In this document: positions 1 through 53,749 of the stretch, in pieces
Numbering within the stretch: the stretch's first letter is position 1
Layout of the letters: the number at the start of each line of letters is the position of its first letter
DNA from: Symbiodinium natans
Lineage: Eukaryota > Sar > Dinophyceae > Suessiales > Symbiodiniaceae
Direction: 5' to 3'
Length of the DNA stretch: 64,000 nt
NCBI GenBank assembly: GCA_905221605.1
Contig: CAJNDS010002167.1
Location: forward strand, 274,323 to 338,322
Position numbers and translations under genes: made by a program
Notes under the pieces: model-generated
Database searches by the model: none
Told to the model about the DNA's origin: nothing
The model's input: the letters and a program-made list of their open reading frames with translations, nothing else

Positions 1-250
<250 letters not shown>

Positions 251-350
251 NNNNNNNNNNNNNNNNNNNNNNNNNNNNNNNNNNNNNNNNNNNNNNNNNN
301 NNNNNNNNNNNNNNNNNNNNNNNNNNNNNNNNNNNNNNNNNNNNNNNNNN
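251..350. other. Assembly gap (100 N)
   Basis: One hundred unresolved bases, a round number typical of a placeholder. It separates a CCCTCAA array from a CCCTAAA array, so the true length is unknown. Confidence 0.99.
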
Positions 351-489
351 ACCCCCCTAAACCCTAAACCCTAAACCCTAAACCCTAAACCCTAAACCCC
401 AAGCCCTAAACCCTAAACCCTAAACCCTAAACCCTAAACCCTAAACCCTAAACCCTAAACCCTAAACCCTAAACCCTAAACCCTAAACC
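351..489. repeat. (CCCTAAA)n array before exon 1
   Basis: About 19 nearly perfect CCCTAAA units with a few variants at the left. It ends 11 bp before the exon 1 acceptor, so it sits at the 3' end of an intron whose start is not seen. Confidence 0.93.
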
Positions 490-500
490 TCCCAGTTCAG

Positions 501-44362
<43,862 letters not shown>

Positions 44363-44383
44363 GGGAAAAGACGCTGCTCTGTT

Positions 44384-44574
44384 CTACTTGTTGCTTAAGA
44401 ACCCCTTACAGGGTTTAGGGCTTAGGGCTTGGGGCTTAGGGCTTTTTGCTTAGGAACCCCCCCCCCCCCCCAAAAAAAAAAAACAAGAAAAACAAAGAGG
44501 AAGATAACGATCCCTGTATGACCCTAAGAAGGAAGAGTCTTGGTACTCTCTGGGGGCTCTGAAGCAAATAGTAG
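44384..44574. mobile_element. Family E MITE with TTTAGGG insertion and repeated left end
   Basis: ctacttgttgcttaagaacc, then TTTAGGG-like units at 44411-44445, then a second left-end-like ttttgcttaggaaccccccc and a C run, ending ggctctgaagcaaatagtag. Confidence 0.8.
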
Positions 44575-44637
44575 TTTTGGAGGGATGGGTTCAAGTTGGG
44601 ATGTGGGAGTTTCGGGTAATTCTAAGCGTTACGTCAA

Positions 44638-44714
44638 TATGGGGGTTTACGAAAGCACAATTCCCTTATCATATGGACCCCAACAAGGTACCCCTACTTT
44701 CGGAAGCCCCCATA
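44638..44714. mobile_element. Family H MITE
   Basis: Left atatgggggtttacgaaagc, right ctttcggaagcccccat, with an internal ggtacccc. Confidence 0.75.
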
Positions 44715-44900
44715 CATTTTTTGGATGAGGAAATCAAAGGCTCAGGCTCAAGGGTTCGTCCTCTAGGGTGTAGGGTTTAGGGCTTAGGGTTTAGGGTTTA
44801 GAGTGTTGTTCAGGTCATTTGAGGGCTTGTGCTTCGGCATACTTTGGGTGTTGAGCGAAGGCGGCCGTTTTGATTCTTTAAGCCCTGAGCCGCCATGCAG

Positions 44901-44939
44901 GCCTCTGAAGGCGGAAAGCCGTGTCAGGGTGACCTGGAG
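44901..44939 (+). CDS. TSR exon a
   Basis: Reads ASEGGKPCQGDLE, the GGxPCxGD segment of thrombospondin type-1 repeats. Acceptor tgcAG|G, GA donor at 44940, phase 0. Confidence 0.8.
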
Positions 44940-46653
44940 GACGCATCCGGGGGCTGTAATGGGTGCGTAGAGGCGAAGACCGATTTTCGGGGTCGCACCC
45001 TCTTTTGGGGCGTAGAAGGGGCGACTTTAGGCGCTCCGTAAACCCTAAACCCTACATCCTAAACCGTAAACCCATATACATTTCCGTAGGTATTTTTGCA
45101 AAGCAGGCAAAGTTGGGGTCCCTGGCAGGTAGAATTCCTGTCGTCTCAAACCCTCAACCCTGTACCCCTTACACCCTACAAGCCCTATGTAAACCCTAAA
45201 CCCTAAACTTGCCCTAAACCTTGCAAACCCTAAACCGCGTGAGACCATAATCCCCTCAATCCTATCAACCCTACAGCCTTAACACCCCAAACAGCTCTAC
45301 AAGGTCGAATATGCAGCCGTATACCCTACAAACCCTAACTAATCATTACTGCCGCCAGGAGTTCCATGAGTGCAACACCCAGCCCTGCACGGCGGTGCCT
45401 CAGGCCTCCATGGGTGGTTCTACAGGGTCTGGGGTTTAGGGTTTGGAGTTTAGGGTTTAGGGCTTAGGGTCCAGGGTTCAAGAGATAAACTCGTACGTGC
45501 TAGGCCCCTTTAGGGTCCGCAAAGGGAGCAGGGGACCTTCGGCATGGTCAGAATTTTAAACGCAAAGCCAATCACCCCTTCTTTGGGTAGAGATACTCTG
45601 GGGTTGGGCACCGAGGACAAGTAGACGGGGCTAGGAGAAGAGCGGAGGAGTTGAGAACATCCCCACACCGAGGGTTGAAAACAAGAAGAAAGAATCCTCA
45701 TATTGCCCTCTTGAGGAAGATTTATTTTATCATTATTATTGTTGTGTTTTTTTCCTTTGGGGGGTGGGGGGGGGGTTCTGAAGCAAGCAGTCGAGAAGTG
45801 TTTGCATTTGAGAAAAAAGGGGGACCCAAACAGTGACCACAGCCTGATGCGCCCTGGACCCCCAATCGCTGCACTCTAAGCTTGGGACGTTCCCCCTTTT
45901 TCTAGCAGTCCTTAATCTTATACTAGGTGGTACTCTAATCCCTATTAAGGACCGTGAGTATAAGGGGGGACATCCCAACCTTCAACCTTCCCCGCCCAAA
46001 GGTCCGTTTTGGCGAGGGCCCTTACTTGGTGGCCCAGTCATACCCTTTCCTAGTCGTGGAGTAGATAATCTTTAGCTTTTTGTGGGATAGTAGAACCCCC
46101 TTATAACTCCAAAGGTTAGCCTTCAATTCCCCCAGGTTACTGGACGACTAGGCTTTACCCTTTTTGGAGGGTTCCAGGGAGAGTTAGGGTCTCAAGGTGT
46201 CTAGGGTTTAGGGTTTAGGGTTACTGGGCTACCCGTGAACCCTAAATCCTAAACCCTAAACCCCTAGACCCCAAAGGTTTTACTTGCAGAGGGCCACCAA
46301 AGCTTGTAAGGCCCCTGTTTGGAGATACCTGAAGGAAGGAACCCTTGGGGTTTAGGGTTTAGGGTTTAGGGTTTAGAGTTTAGGGTTTAGGGTTTAGGGT
46401 TTAGGGTTTGAGGCTATTTGGGCATTTTTTGCTACAAGTGGCCGGTCGAACTTGGCCTTTTTTCGCCCATCCCCAATAAACCCTGAACCCTAAACCCTAA
46501 ACCCTAAGCCCTAAGCCCTAAACCCTAAACCCTAAACCCTAAGCCCTATAAACCCTAAACCCTAAACCCTAAACCCCAGCCACAGAGGTGGACTGTGCCT
46601 GGGGCGAGTGGGCGCGTTGGAGCGACTGCTCCGCGCTGTGCAACGGGCACCAG
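44901..46653 (+). CDS. Thrombospondin type-1 repeat (TSR) protein, three exons, partial
   Basis: TSRs are Cys-rich extracellular modules for adhesion and recognition; dinoflagellates and apicomplexans carry many. Seen: exons 44901-44939, 45359-45391 and 46588-46653 join in phase 0 to the second half of one repeat (GGKPCQGDLE, ECNTQPC) and the first half of the next (CAWGEWARWSDCSALC). The first half of repeat 1 and the second half of repeat 2 were not found, so further exons exist or the domains are broken. Splice sites are AG|G with GA, GC and GA donors. It may be separate from the M16 gene 540 bp upstream or spliced to it. Confidence 0.82.
44940..45358 (+). repeat. Intron with sparse CCCTAAA units
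   Basis: Degenerate CCCTAAA at 45039-45075 and 45140-45240; otherwise unrecognised. Confidence 0.6.
45359..45391 (+). CDS. TSR exon b
   Basis: Reads EFHECNTQPCT; ECNTQPC is the hallmark end of a TSR. Acceptor gccAG|G, GC donor at 45392, phase 0. Confidence 0.85.
45690..45793. mobile_element. Family E MITE, left end lost
   Basis: gaatcctcatattgccctct inside and ggggttctgaagcaagcagt at the right end match other family E copies. G runs lie next to the terminus. Confidence 0.65.
45884..45976. mobile_element. Family C MITE, complete
   Basis: Left gggacgttccccctttttct, right agtataaggggggacatccc. Confidence 0.88.
46026..46152. mobile_element. Family D MITE, variant core
   Basis: Left ttggtggcccagtcataccc, right ttactggacgactagg. 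The core gtcgtggagtagataatctt recurs as a solo fragment near 53290. Confidence 0.65.
46588..46653 (+). CDS. TSR exon c (WxxWxxC motif)
   Basis: Reads VDCAWGEWARWSDCSALC then NGHQ, the classical start of a TSR (CxWxxWxxWxxCSxxC). Acceptor cagAG|G, GA donor at 46654, phase 0. Confidence 0.92.
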
Positions 46654-48598
46654 GATTCCGGACACGGCTCAGCCTAAACCCTAAACCCTAAACCCTAAAC
46701 CCCAAACCTGAACCCGAAGCCACGGAAGCATAAGAGCTCGAGACTTGAAGCGCGAGCTGGCACCTTTCAAAGCCCTGAGTCGCTGCAGCCGAATCTGTCT
46801 TAGGGTATAGGGTTTTAAGGGTTAGGGTTTAGGGTTAGGGTTTGGGGTTTAGGGTTTAGGGTTTAGGGTTTTGGGTTTTGGGTTTTGGGGTTTAGGGTGG
46901 TAGGGTTTACGACAACGCGATGGGTCTGAGTGTGTTCCGCAGCCGTAGCTCTGAGCCTTTCTCAGCCCATGGCATGGGTACCCTAAATCGTATGAGGGCT
47001 TGCCTGAGTCAGCCCAGTGGTACCCTTTTCCCTTTTTTGGGTTCAAGGGTTCCCTTATAGAGTAACTACCCCCAAAAAGGAGTGCCCTTGTTATAGTATG
47101 GTTACTGGGCTACCGGTTACCATCCCAAGCATTCTGCACAACAAGGACGCCCACAAAGGGATCAACTTGAAGAGCAAGCCCTTGAGACCTGCTTGTGGAT
47201 GTATAGAGGGTTTTGGGGTTTAGGGTTTGGGGTTTGGGGTTTAGGGTTTAGGGTTTAGGGTTTAGGGAATAACTCCAGTTGCAGCTAGACACCGTGTTTC
47301 TTGACCAGGCACTCTTTGATCCGCGATGCTCTGTGCCCTCCCTGCGCCCAGAGATAATGAGATACGCCCTAAACAGCATGGCTAAATCAAGATTCGAAAC
47401 CCAGCCCTCCTTATCCATCCGAGCTCTGAGCCCCTAACCCTAAACCCTAAACCCTAAACCCTAAACCCTAAACCCTAAACCCTTAAACCCTAAACCCTGA
47501 ACCCTAAACCTTAAACCCTAAACTCTAGCCCTAAACCCTAAACCCTAAACCCTAAACCCTAAACCTGCACACGCTCAAGCGCGCCGGCGCTGCTGCCCCA
47601 CATCTGCCATGCCGGGCGGCCAGATCCGTCGACTCCTCGATGGTGCCAAGGAGTAAGCCGGCCGAGAGGTGGTTTAGGCTTTAGGGTTTAGGGTTTAGGA
47701 TTTCGGGTTTAGGGTTTAGGATTTAGGGTTTAGGATTTCGGGTTTAGGGTTTAGGATTTAGGGTGTCAAAGGCAGCACGAGGAATGTGAGCAAGGCATCT
47801 CGTCGTCACCAGGAAATGCACGTCTCATCGAAGACACTTCTTCTTTGCATTTCTTCCGACCTCCCTAAACCCTAATCCTAAACCCTAAACCCTAAACTTG
47901 TATAGGTTTCAGGGTTACAGGGTTTAGGGTTGAGGGCGAAGGGTCTTAGGGTGCGGGATTGCGGTTTCAAGGGAAATGAGGGTTTCGGGTTGAGGGCTTC
48001 AAGGGTCTTTGGGCCCATATTGCGCTTTTGGGGTTTAGGGTTTAGGGTTTAGGGTTTAGGGTTTGGGGGGTTTGCAGGGTTTGTAGGGCGCACAGGCAGG
48101 GTCCGAGGTTGAAAGCCGTTGGCGGGAGGGGGGTTGGGGGTTTTCGGGTTTGGGGTTTGGGGTTTGGGGTTTAGGGCTTCGGGTTTGGGGTTTGGGGTTT
48201 AGGGTTATGTGAGAACGGGGACTGGGGCTCTCCATCGGATGGGCGTGCCTTTAGCCTGCTGCTTAAGCCAGATGTGGGCAGTAGAGGCACACACATGGGT
48301 CGGCTAAAGCTATATATAGCTGTACCGCAAGCATCCTGAAGCAAACCGCAAGTCGGGGCGCGCGCGCACACACACACACCCTGAACCCGAAACCCTTAAC
48401 CCTATAGCCCTAAACCCTCTAACCCTCAACCCTATTACCCAACAATACCCTATAACCCTATAAAAACCGTGCAACCCTAAACCCTAAACCCTAAACCCTA
48501 AACCCTAAACCCTAAACCCTAAACCCTAAACCCTAAACCCTAAACCCTAAACCCTAAACCCTAAACCCTAAACCCTAAACCCTAAACCCAGAGCCAAG
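46654..48598. repeat. Repeat-rich stretch after TSR exon c
   Basis: CCCTAAA 46674-46710, TTTAGGG/TTTTGGG 46825-46900, family D 47011-47112, TTTAGGG 47210-47265, CCCTAAA 47435-47565, TTTAGGG/TTTAGGA 47672-47765, CCCTAAA 47862-47895, TTTAGGG 48020-48065 and 48145-48205, CCCTAAA 48475-48588. A non-repetitive island at 47568-47670 has exon-like flanks but no convincing frame. Confidence 0.72.
47011..47112. mobile_element. Family D MITE, complete
   Basis: Left agcccagtggtacccttttc, right tggttactgggctacc. Confidence 0.88.
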
Positions 48599-48650
48599 GA
48601 AGCTGGTTGGTGTCAAGCGCATGCCGGAGGAGCCTTGGCTCAGAGCGGGG
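48599..48650 (+). CDS. Exon candidate, function unknown
   Basis: An island between CCCTAAA (48475-48588) and TTTAGGG (from 48695), with acceptor ccaAG|G. One frame reads KLVGVKRMPEEPWLRAG. No family recognised; borders uncertain. Confidence 0.3.
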
Positions 48651-49350
48651 AGTCGGGAGCTTTAGGTTGTTGAGGGCTTAGATGGTTGAGGGCTTGTAGG
48701 GTTTAGGGTTTGGGGTTTAGGGTTTAGGGTTTAGGGCTTGTAGGGTTTAGGGCTTGGGGTTTAGAGGGTTTGTAGGGTTTAGGGTTTAGGGCTTGGGGTT
48801 TAGAGGGTTTGTAGGGTTTAGGGTTTAGGGTTTGGGGTTTAGAGGGTTTATATAGAGTGTTTAGAGGGTTTAGGGTTTGGGGTTTAGAGGGCTTAGAGGG
48901 CTTAGAGGGTTTAGAGGCTTTAGAGGGTTCAGGGTTTATGGGGTTTAGGGTTTCTTGAGTTTATAGGGTTTATAGGGTTTCTTGAGTTTATAGGGCTTAA
49001 TAATAGGGTTTAATAGGGTTTAATAGGGGTTAATTGGGTTTATAGTGTTGATATAAGGTTTATGGGGTTTATACAGGGTTTCTTGGGTTTATAGGGTTTA
49101 TACAGGGTTTATAGGGCTTGAAGGGTTTGTAGGGCTATATAGGGTTTACAGGGATTATAGGGTTTATAGGGTTTATAGGGTTCATAGAGTTTCTTGGGTT
49201 TATAGGGTTTACCGGGTTCATGGGGTTTATAGGGTTTATAGGGATTTCAGGGTTTATAGGGTTTAGTGTTTGGCGCAGCCTTCCAAGAAACGTGTGCTGC
49301 CCCCCCCCCCCCCCTCCCGCCTCTTTCCGCGGCCCAGCCGTAACAGACAC
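48651..49350. repeat. Degenerate TTTAGGG / TATAGGG field with a minisatellite
   Basis: From 48690 a unit of about 38 bp (gtagggtttagggtttaggg with cttggggtttagagggttt) repeats three to four times, then TATAGGGTT and TTCTTGGG variants to 49265, then a C run at 49302-49314. Confidence 0.8.
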
Positions 49351-50916
49351 CCGGACGTAGGGTTTTGGGGTAGACGCTTACCCTAAACCCTAAACCCTAA
49401 ACCCCAAACCCTAAACCCTAAACCCCAAAACCCCAAAACCCTAAACCCTAAACCCCAAACCCTAAACCCTAAACCCCAAGCCCAAAAACCCCCAGAGTCG
49501 GTCTGCTTGGGATTTTTGATGTGGGCTTTCGGGTGGGATGGCGTGTTGAGGGACTTGGGGACTTTCTTGTACCTTTTTAACCAAAGTTTTTGTTGTTTCC
49601 CCACTTGTTTCCAGGAGCTCAGGGTTCAGGGTTCAGGGTTCAGGGTTTAGGGTTTAGGGTTTAGGGTTTAGGGTTTAGGGTTTAGGGTGCAGGGCTCGCA
49701 CTACATGACATGGCCAGTTCTCTAAGTTATGGTCCCTCCCCTAAATAAGCGGGGCCACCTTACAATAAGGACCCCAAAAAGGGACGAGATTTTAGAGAAG
49801 TGCCCACATGCCAGTCCCTCACTTTGGCCGTAAACCTTGCTGAGCCCTAAAAACCCAAAACCCTATAGCCGGAACCATAACAGTTGAGCGTGTAGAGTGA
49901 TAGTCAAAAGTTGTTGGCAATCTTGAGTCAGTTCTTTCAACGGTTGAACTAGAAACAAGGGGTCCCTTCTGGGGGTCCCCACTACCTAAAACCTACGACC
50001 CTGAACCAAAAAACTCCTCAGCCCTGCAGAAGCAAACCCTAAACCTAAACCCTAAACCCTAAACCCTAAACCCTAAACCCTAAACCCTAAACCCTAAGCC
50101 CTAAGCCCTAAGCCCTAAGCCCTAAACCCTAAACCCTAAACCCTAAACCCTAAACCTTTGCTTCTGAGATACTTCTGAGCTCACATGAGCCAGCGATCCC
50201 CCACCCGCCCCCAACCCCCCTCATCCCCTTCCAGCCTTCGCAGCACGAAAAGTTGCAAACACGTCAGCGTAATCAGCAGAACCTGAAGAGAAGTTAGAAG
50301 GTCCAGAACCCTAAGCCGTAAACCCGAAGCTACTTGCCTAGACCAGATGAAAGTTAAGTAATTAATGGTCAGGAGCACTGTTGTTGCCCTTGCCATGCTT
50401 GTACGAATGGTTGTGGGCTGTTCCCGCTCGGAGCTCCTTGCCAGAAGATGATTGGTTGTAGCTCCAGAAGCTGAGCTGAGATTGCACGTTTCGCCGCAAC
50501 TACCTGAGCTTGTGTTATGGAATCATTTGTAGCCTCGCAGGTTTCGAATCTAGCATCATGTGCCTCTTGGCATCGCGATGTTGAGTTCAACCGTCTCAAA
50601 GTGAGACCTGTCTGTGGCATGGTCCTGGTCAAGACAGCCGCAGTGATGCATCGCGGTTGATGATCGTTGTGTTTTTTGACATCATGGTTGATGTAACTTT
50701 TTTACGCTCACGTTTGAAAATTCTGCCTAAGTTGTCTTGCTATTGCGTTGGTCTTGCATGCCAACAAGTTCTTCCTTTCGTGCTTAATCACAAACACCCG
50801 AAACCCGAAACCCTAAGACCCAAACCCGAAACACCCGAAACCCCTAAACCCTAAACCCTAAACCCTACACCCTAAACCCTAAAGCCCCCACTGTGATCTA
50901 GCCGCCTTCCCCGCAG
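49351..50916. repeat. CCCTAAA/TTTAGGG arrays and family G
   Basis: CCCTAAA/CCCCAAA 49381-49480, TTTAGGG 49619-49690, family G 49709-49810, CCCTAAA/CCCTAAG 50033-50157, then about 650 bp of unique sequence 50160-50800 with no convincing exon, and CCCTAAA-like text 50798-50885. Confidence 0.72.
49709..49810. mobile_element. Family G MITE
   Basis: Left catggccagttctctaagtt, right ttttagagaagtgcccacat. Related to 21997-22108. Confidence 0.65.
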
Positions 50917-50937
50917 GATCCATTGACGGCGCTGCGG
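50917..50937 (+). CDS. Exon candidate (DPLTALR), 21 nt
   Basis: Acceptor cgcAG|G, GT donor at 50938, phase 0, flanked by CCCTAAA upstream and TTTAGGG downstream. Too short to identify. Confidence 0.3.
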
Positions 50938-51325
50938 GTCGAGCTCGAGGAGCCCTTAAGAACCTGTGCACTACGATAACATGATGGGTTTAGGGTGTAG
51001 GGTTTAGGGTTTAGGGATTAGGGTTTAGGGTTTCGGGTTCAGGGTTTAGGGCTTAGGGTTTAGGGTTTAGGGTTTAGGGTTAGAGCCCTTAAGAACTGTG
51101 CACCCAAGCACAAGACAGGAGCCTCAATCTTCTCTTTGCTTGTTATCAGAACCCTCAAAAAGAACAAACAAATATTATTCCTATATTACCCTGATAAGGC
51201 AAATGCAAAAGACAGAATCCCTATATCACCCTGTATTAGAAGAATGATGTTTATGTCTTGTTTTTTTGTTTTGGGGGGGTTCTTAAGCAAATAGTAGCAA
51301 TCACTCCTATCAGAAAGCCCTGCAG
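50938..51325. repeat. TTTAGGG array and family E
   Basis: TTTAGGG with variants 50986-51083 and a family E element 51135-51297. Confidence 0.8.
51135..51297. mobile_element. Family E MITE, complete
   Basis: Left tttgcttgttatcagaaccc, right gggttcttaagcaaatagta. Two copies of aatccctatatnaccctgta-like text lie inside. Confidence 0.8.
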
Positions 51326-51388
51326 GGGCATCTGGCATCCGGAGTCCCGTTTATCCTGACTGCTACCACGAACTCAGGAACCTGAAGT
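51326..51388 (+). CDS. Exon candidate (ASGIRSPVYPDCYHELRNLK)
   Basis: Acceptor tgcAG|G directly after a family E element, GT donor at 51389, followed by a TTTAGGG array. In phase 1 it is open and protein-like. No family recognised. Confidence 0.4.
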
Positions 51389-52209
51389 CAGGTTCCGGCT
51401 GGGGTTTAGGGTTTAGGGTTTAGGGTTTAGGGTTTAGGGTTTAGGGTTTAGGGTTTAGGGTTTAGAGCACATAGGTGCGGAACCTAACCGCCCCAAAGCC
51501 TCGCAACCCTAAAGCCAGAAAGTCATCATCCTTGATGCACTTGCTTTGGGATGTTCCCCTTATACGAACAGTACCTAATAAGGATCATGATAGAGGTTTA
51601 GGGTTTAGGGTTTAGGGTTTAGGGTTTAGGGTTTAGGGTTTAGGGTTTAGGGTTTAGGGTTTAGGGTTTAGGGTTTAGGGTTTAGGGGTACTTTCACTTT
51701 CCCTGTTAAGGACTGCTACTGCAGGGGGGAACGCCATAGACACCTCTTATTGCCACTAAGTCCTCGCCTTCCTGGTTCTTAGGGTTTAGGGTTTAGGGTT
51801 TAGGGTTTAGGGTTTAGGGTTTAGGGTTTAGGGTTTGGGGTTTGGGGTTTGGGGTTTAGGGCTCCCAAAACCAAGCCGACATCAGGACCTGAAGCCTCAG
51901 AACCCAAATAGTCCTGAGCCTCCACCCTCACATCCTGCCACACTTCGAAATAGCCCTAAACCCTAAACCCTAAAACCTAAACCCCTGAACCCTGAACCCT
52001 GAACCCTGAACCCTGAAGCCGAAACTCAAACCCCCAACCCCATAGTTCCCAAGCCCTCAAAACCTTACCCCTCAAGTCCTCAATCCTAAACCGCTAACCC
52101 CCAAACCCGAAGCCCCTGACTAATTTCCTAAACCCCTAAACTCTAAACCCCTAAACCCTAAACCCCCCCCCCCCCAATCCCTAAACCCTTACATACCTCT
52201 GAATGCCAG
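51389..52209. repeat. TTTAGGG arrays with an interrupted family C element
   Basis: TTTAGGG 51402-51465, family C split by TTTAGGG 51547-51735, TTTAGGG 51780-51860, CCCTAAA/CCCTGAA 51952-52020 and 52130-52165 with a C run. Confidence 0.85.
51547..51735. mobile_element. Family C MITE split by a (TTTAGGG)13 array
   Basis: Left part gggatgttccccttatacga with cctaataaggatcatgata, then TTTAGGG from 51596 to 51687, then ccctgttaaggactgctact and gggggaacgcc. The array sits at the centre, where intact copies have tagtacccc. Confidence 0.9.
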
Positions 52210-52245
52210 GAGTTTGACGGAATTCTAAGCTCCTTCGGGTCGCTT
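52210..52245 (+). CDS. Exon candidate (EFDGILSSFGSL)
   Basis: Acceptor gccAG|G, GC donor at 52246, phase 0, with CCCTAAA upstream and TTTAGGG-like text from 52374. No family recognised. Confidence 0.35.
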
Positions 52246-52582
52246 GCAAGTCTGATGCAGGAGAGCCTTGGGCTCAACTCGTACTGCTGTCTTCATTATT
52301 GGTATTGTTATCATCATTTCTTACTAGTACGCCTTTTGTTCTTGTTTTTTGTTTTTATAAGCCCAGGGGGGGGGTTAGGGCTTAGGGTTTGGGGTTTGGG
52401 TCTTCGAGGTTTGGATCTGGGGTTTGGGAGGGGCGGTTAGATTGTAGGGACTCAACACAGTTTTGTGTTGTGGCGTGTAGAGTTTAGGGGGGCCTTGGGG
52501 TTTGTGTAGGCTTCGAGGTTCAGGGCATTGTATGGTCTTAGGCCAAGACGTAGGGGTTCGGGTTGGTTTAGGGTTGAGGATT

Positions 52583-52680
52583 GGGATGTTTTCCTGTACA
52601 AGAACAGTCCTTTAATCGGGATTAGAATCCGGGGTACTAGAATCCCTACTAAGGACTGTTAGTATAAGGGGCAACCTCCC
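52583..52680. mobile_element. Family C MITE, complete
   Basis: Left gggatgttttcctgtacaag, right tagtataaggggcaacctcc, core taatcgggattagaatcc. Confidence 0.88.
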
Positions 52681-53022
52681 GAGGTTGAGGAGTAAGGTGG
52701 TTCTAGCCCCAATCTCGCATTCGAGGCATGCGGCGTGTTTTTTTGTACTTGGGGTCCATGTTTTGCTGTTGAGCATGTCCCGCGATCTTTAGCCACCCTA
52801 AACACTATAGCCTAAGCCCTAAACCCTAAACCTTAAACCCTAAACCCTAGACCCTAAACCCTGGACCCTAAACCCTAAACCCTAAACCCTAAACCCTAAA
52901 CCCTAAACCCTAAACCCTAAACCCTAAACCCTAAACCCTAAACCCTATAAACCCTGAGCCGCCAGTCGTCATTTTGCAAGAAGCCGTTGAGCCCAACACG
53001 CCGAGCTGATAACAAAGATCGC

Positions 53023-53136
53023 ATACTGGGACCCAAAGTAGGCCCTTATTCCCTTTTTTCAGGGTTTAGGTTCCCTTATAAGCCCTTTAAATACCAAAAA
53101 GGGCAGCCTTTTTTTGATAGGTTACTGTTGGTCTGG
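53023..53136. mobile_element. Family D MITE
   Basis: Left tactgggacccaaagtaggc, right ggttactgttggtctgg, internal aaaaagggcagcctttttt. Confidence 0.75.
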
Positions 53137-53483
53137 TTTAGGAGTGAAGTTTAATCATTGTAGCTGGGGAACCCCAACCTTTAAGACTCAAGACCCTGCA
53201 GTACTTTCCTATGATCCTGTATAAGGCCCGACCCTACAGCCCCGAACCTTTTTTTCCTTCCCAAAGTCCTCAGTCCAACCTTCCTGAGCATTAGTCGTAG
53301 AGTGGGTAACGTTTAACTTTTTTGGGTCGTCTCATCCCAAAGGTTAACGTTTACTTCCCCTAGCATACCCTCAGCCCTAAACCCTAAACCCTAACCCCAA
53401 ACCTTAAACCCTAAACCCTAAACCCTAAACCCTAAACCCCAAACCCCAAACCCCAAACCCCAAACCCAGTGACTGGGCACGAG

Positions 53484-53505
53484 GCACCTCCATGGCTTCG
53501 CCACG
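53484..53505 (+). CDS. Exon candidate with TSMASP (subtilase-like?)
   Basis: Acceptor cgAG|G; in phase 1 it reads (G)TSMASP, the Ser-site motif of subtilisins. At 22 nt and with no other subtilase motif recognised nearby, chance is a real alternative. Confidence 0.22.
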
Positions 53506-53578
53506 GCGCACCACGAAACTGGTCTGCAAAGGTCTCGGTTTCAGTGGTCCCCTACCATCTATTGTCACTACTTAGTCT

Positions 53579-53740
53579 TATGCTAAATTTGCTTAAAAGA
53601 ACCCCCTCTCCACAAAAAAAGCACAAAAGATAGATACATATGTATATATGCATATATATATATGTGTGTGTGTGTGTGTATGTGTATATGTACATATACA
53701 TATAAATACATATATGGGCGTCCGCCTATTGCGGTTCCCC
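53579..53740. mobile_element. Family E MITE, expanded by (TA)n and (TG)n
   Basis: tgctaaatttgcttaaaaga with accccc is a family E left end, followed by an A-rich stretch and TA/TG microsatellites at 53635-53715. Confidence 0.55.
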
Positions 53741-53749
53741 TTATTTTTT

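Larger units (their letters stand above)
44363..44900. other. Region between the M16 gene and the TSR exons
   Basis: Holds a family E element (44384-44574), a family H element (44638-44714) and a short TTTAGGG run (44770-44800). No promoter motif is recognisable; dinoflagellate promoters are poorly defined. Confidence 0.7.
45392..46587 (+). repeat. Intron: families E, C, D and arrays
   Basis: TTTAGGG 45430-45475, family E 45690-45793, family C 45884-45976, family D 46026-46152, short TTTAGGG and CCCTAAA 46200-46265, TTTAGGG 46348-46410, CCCTAAA 46480-46575. Confidence 0.8.
52246..53483. repeat. Families C and D with CCCTAAA arrays
   Basis: TTTGGGG-like 52374-52435, family C 52583-52680, CCCTAAA 52815-52955, family D 53023-53136, a family D core fragment 53290-53365, CCCTAAA/CCCCAAA 53372-53466. 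Confidence 0.8.
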
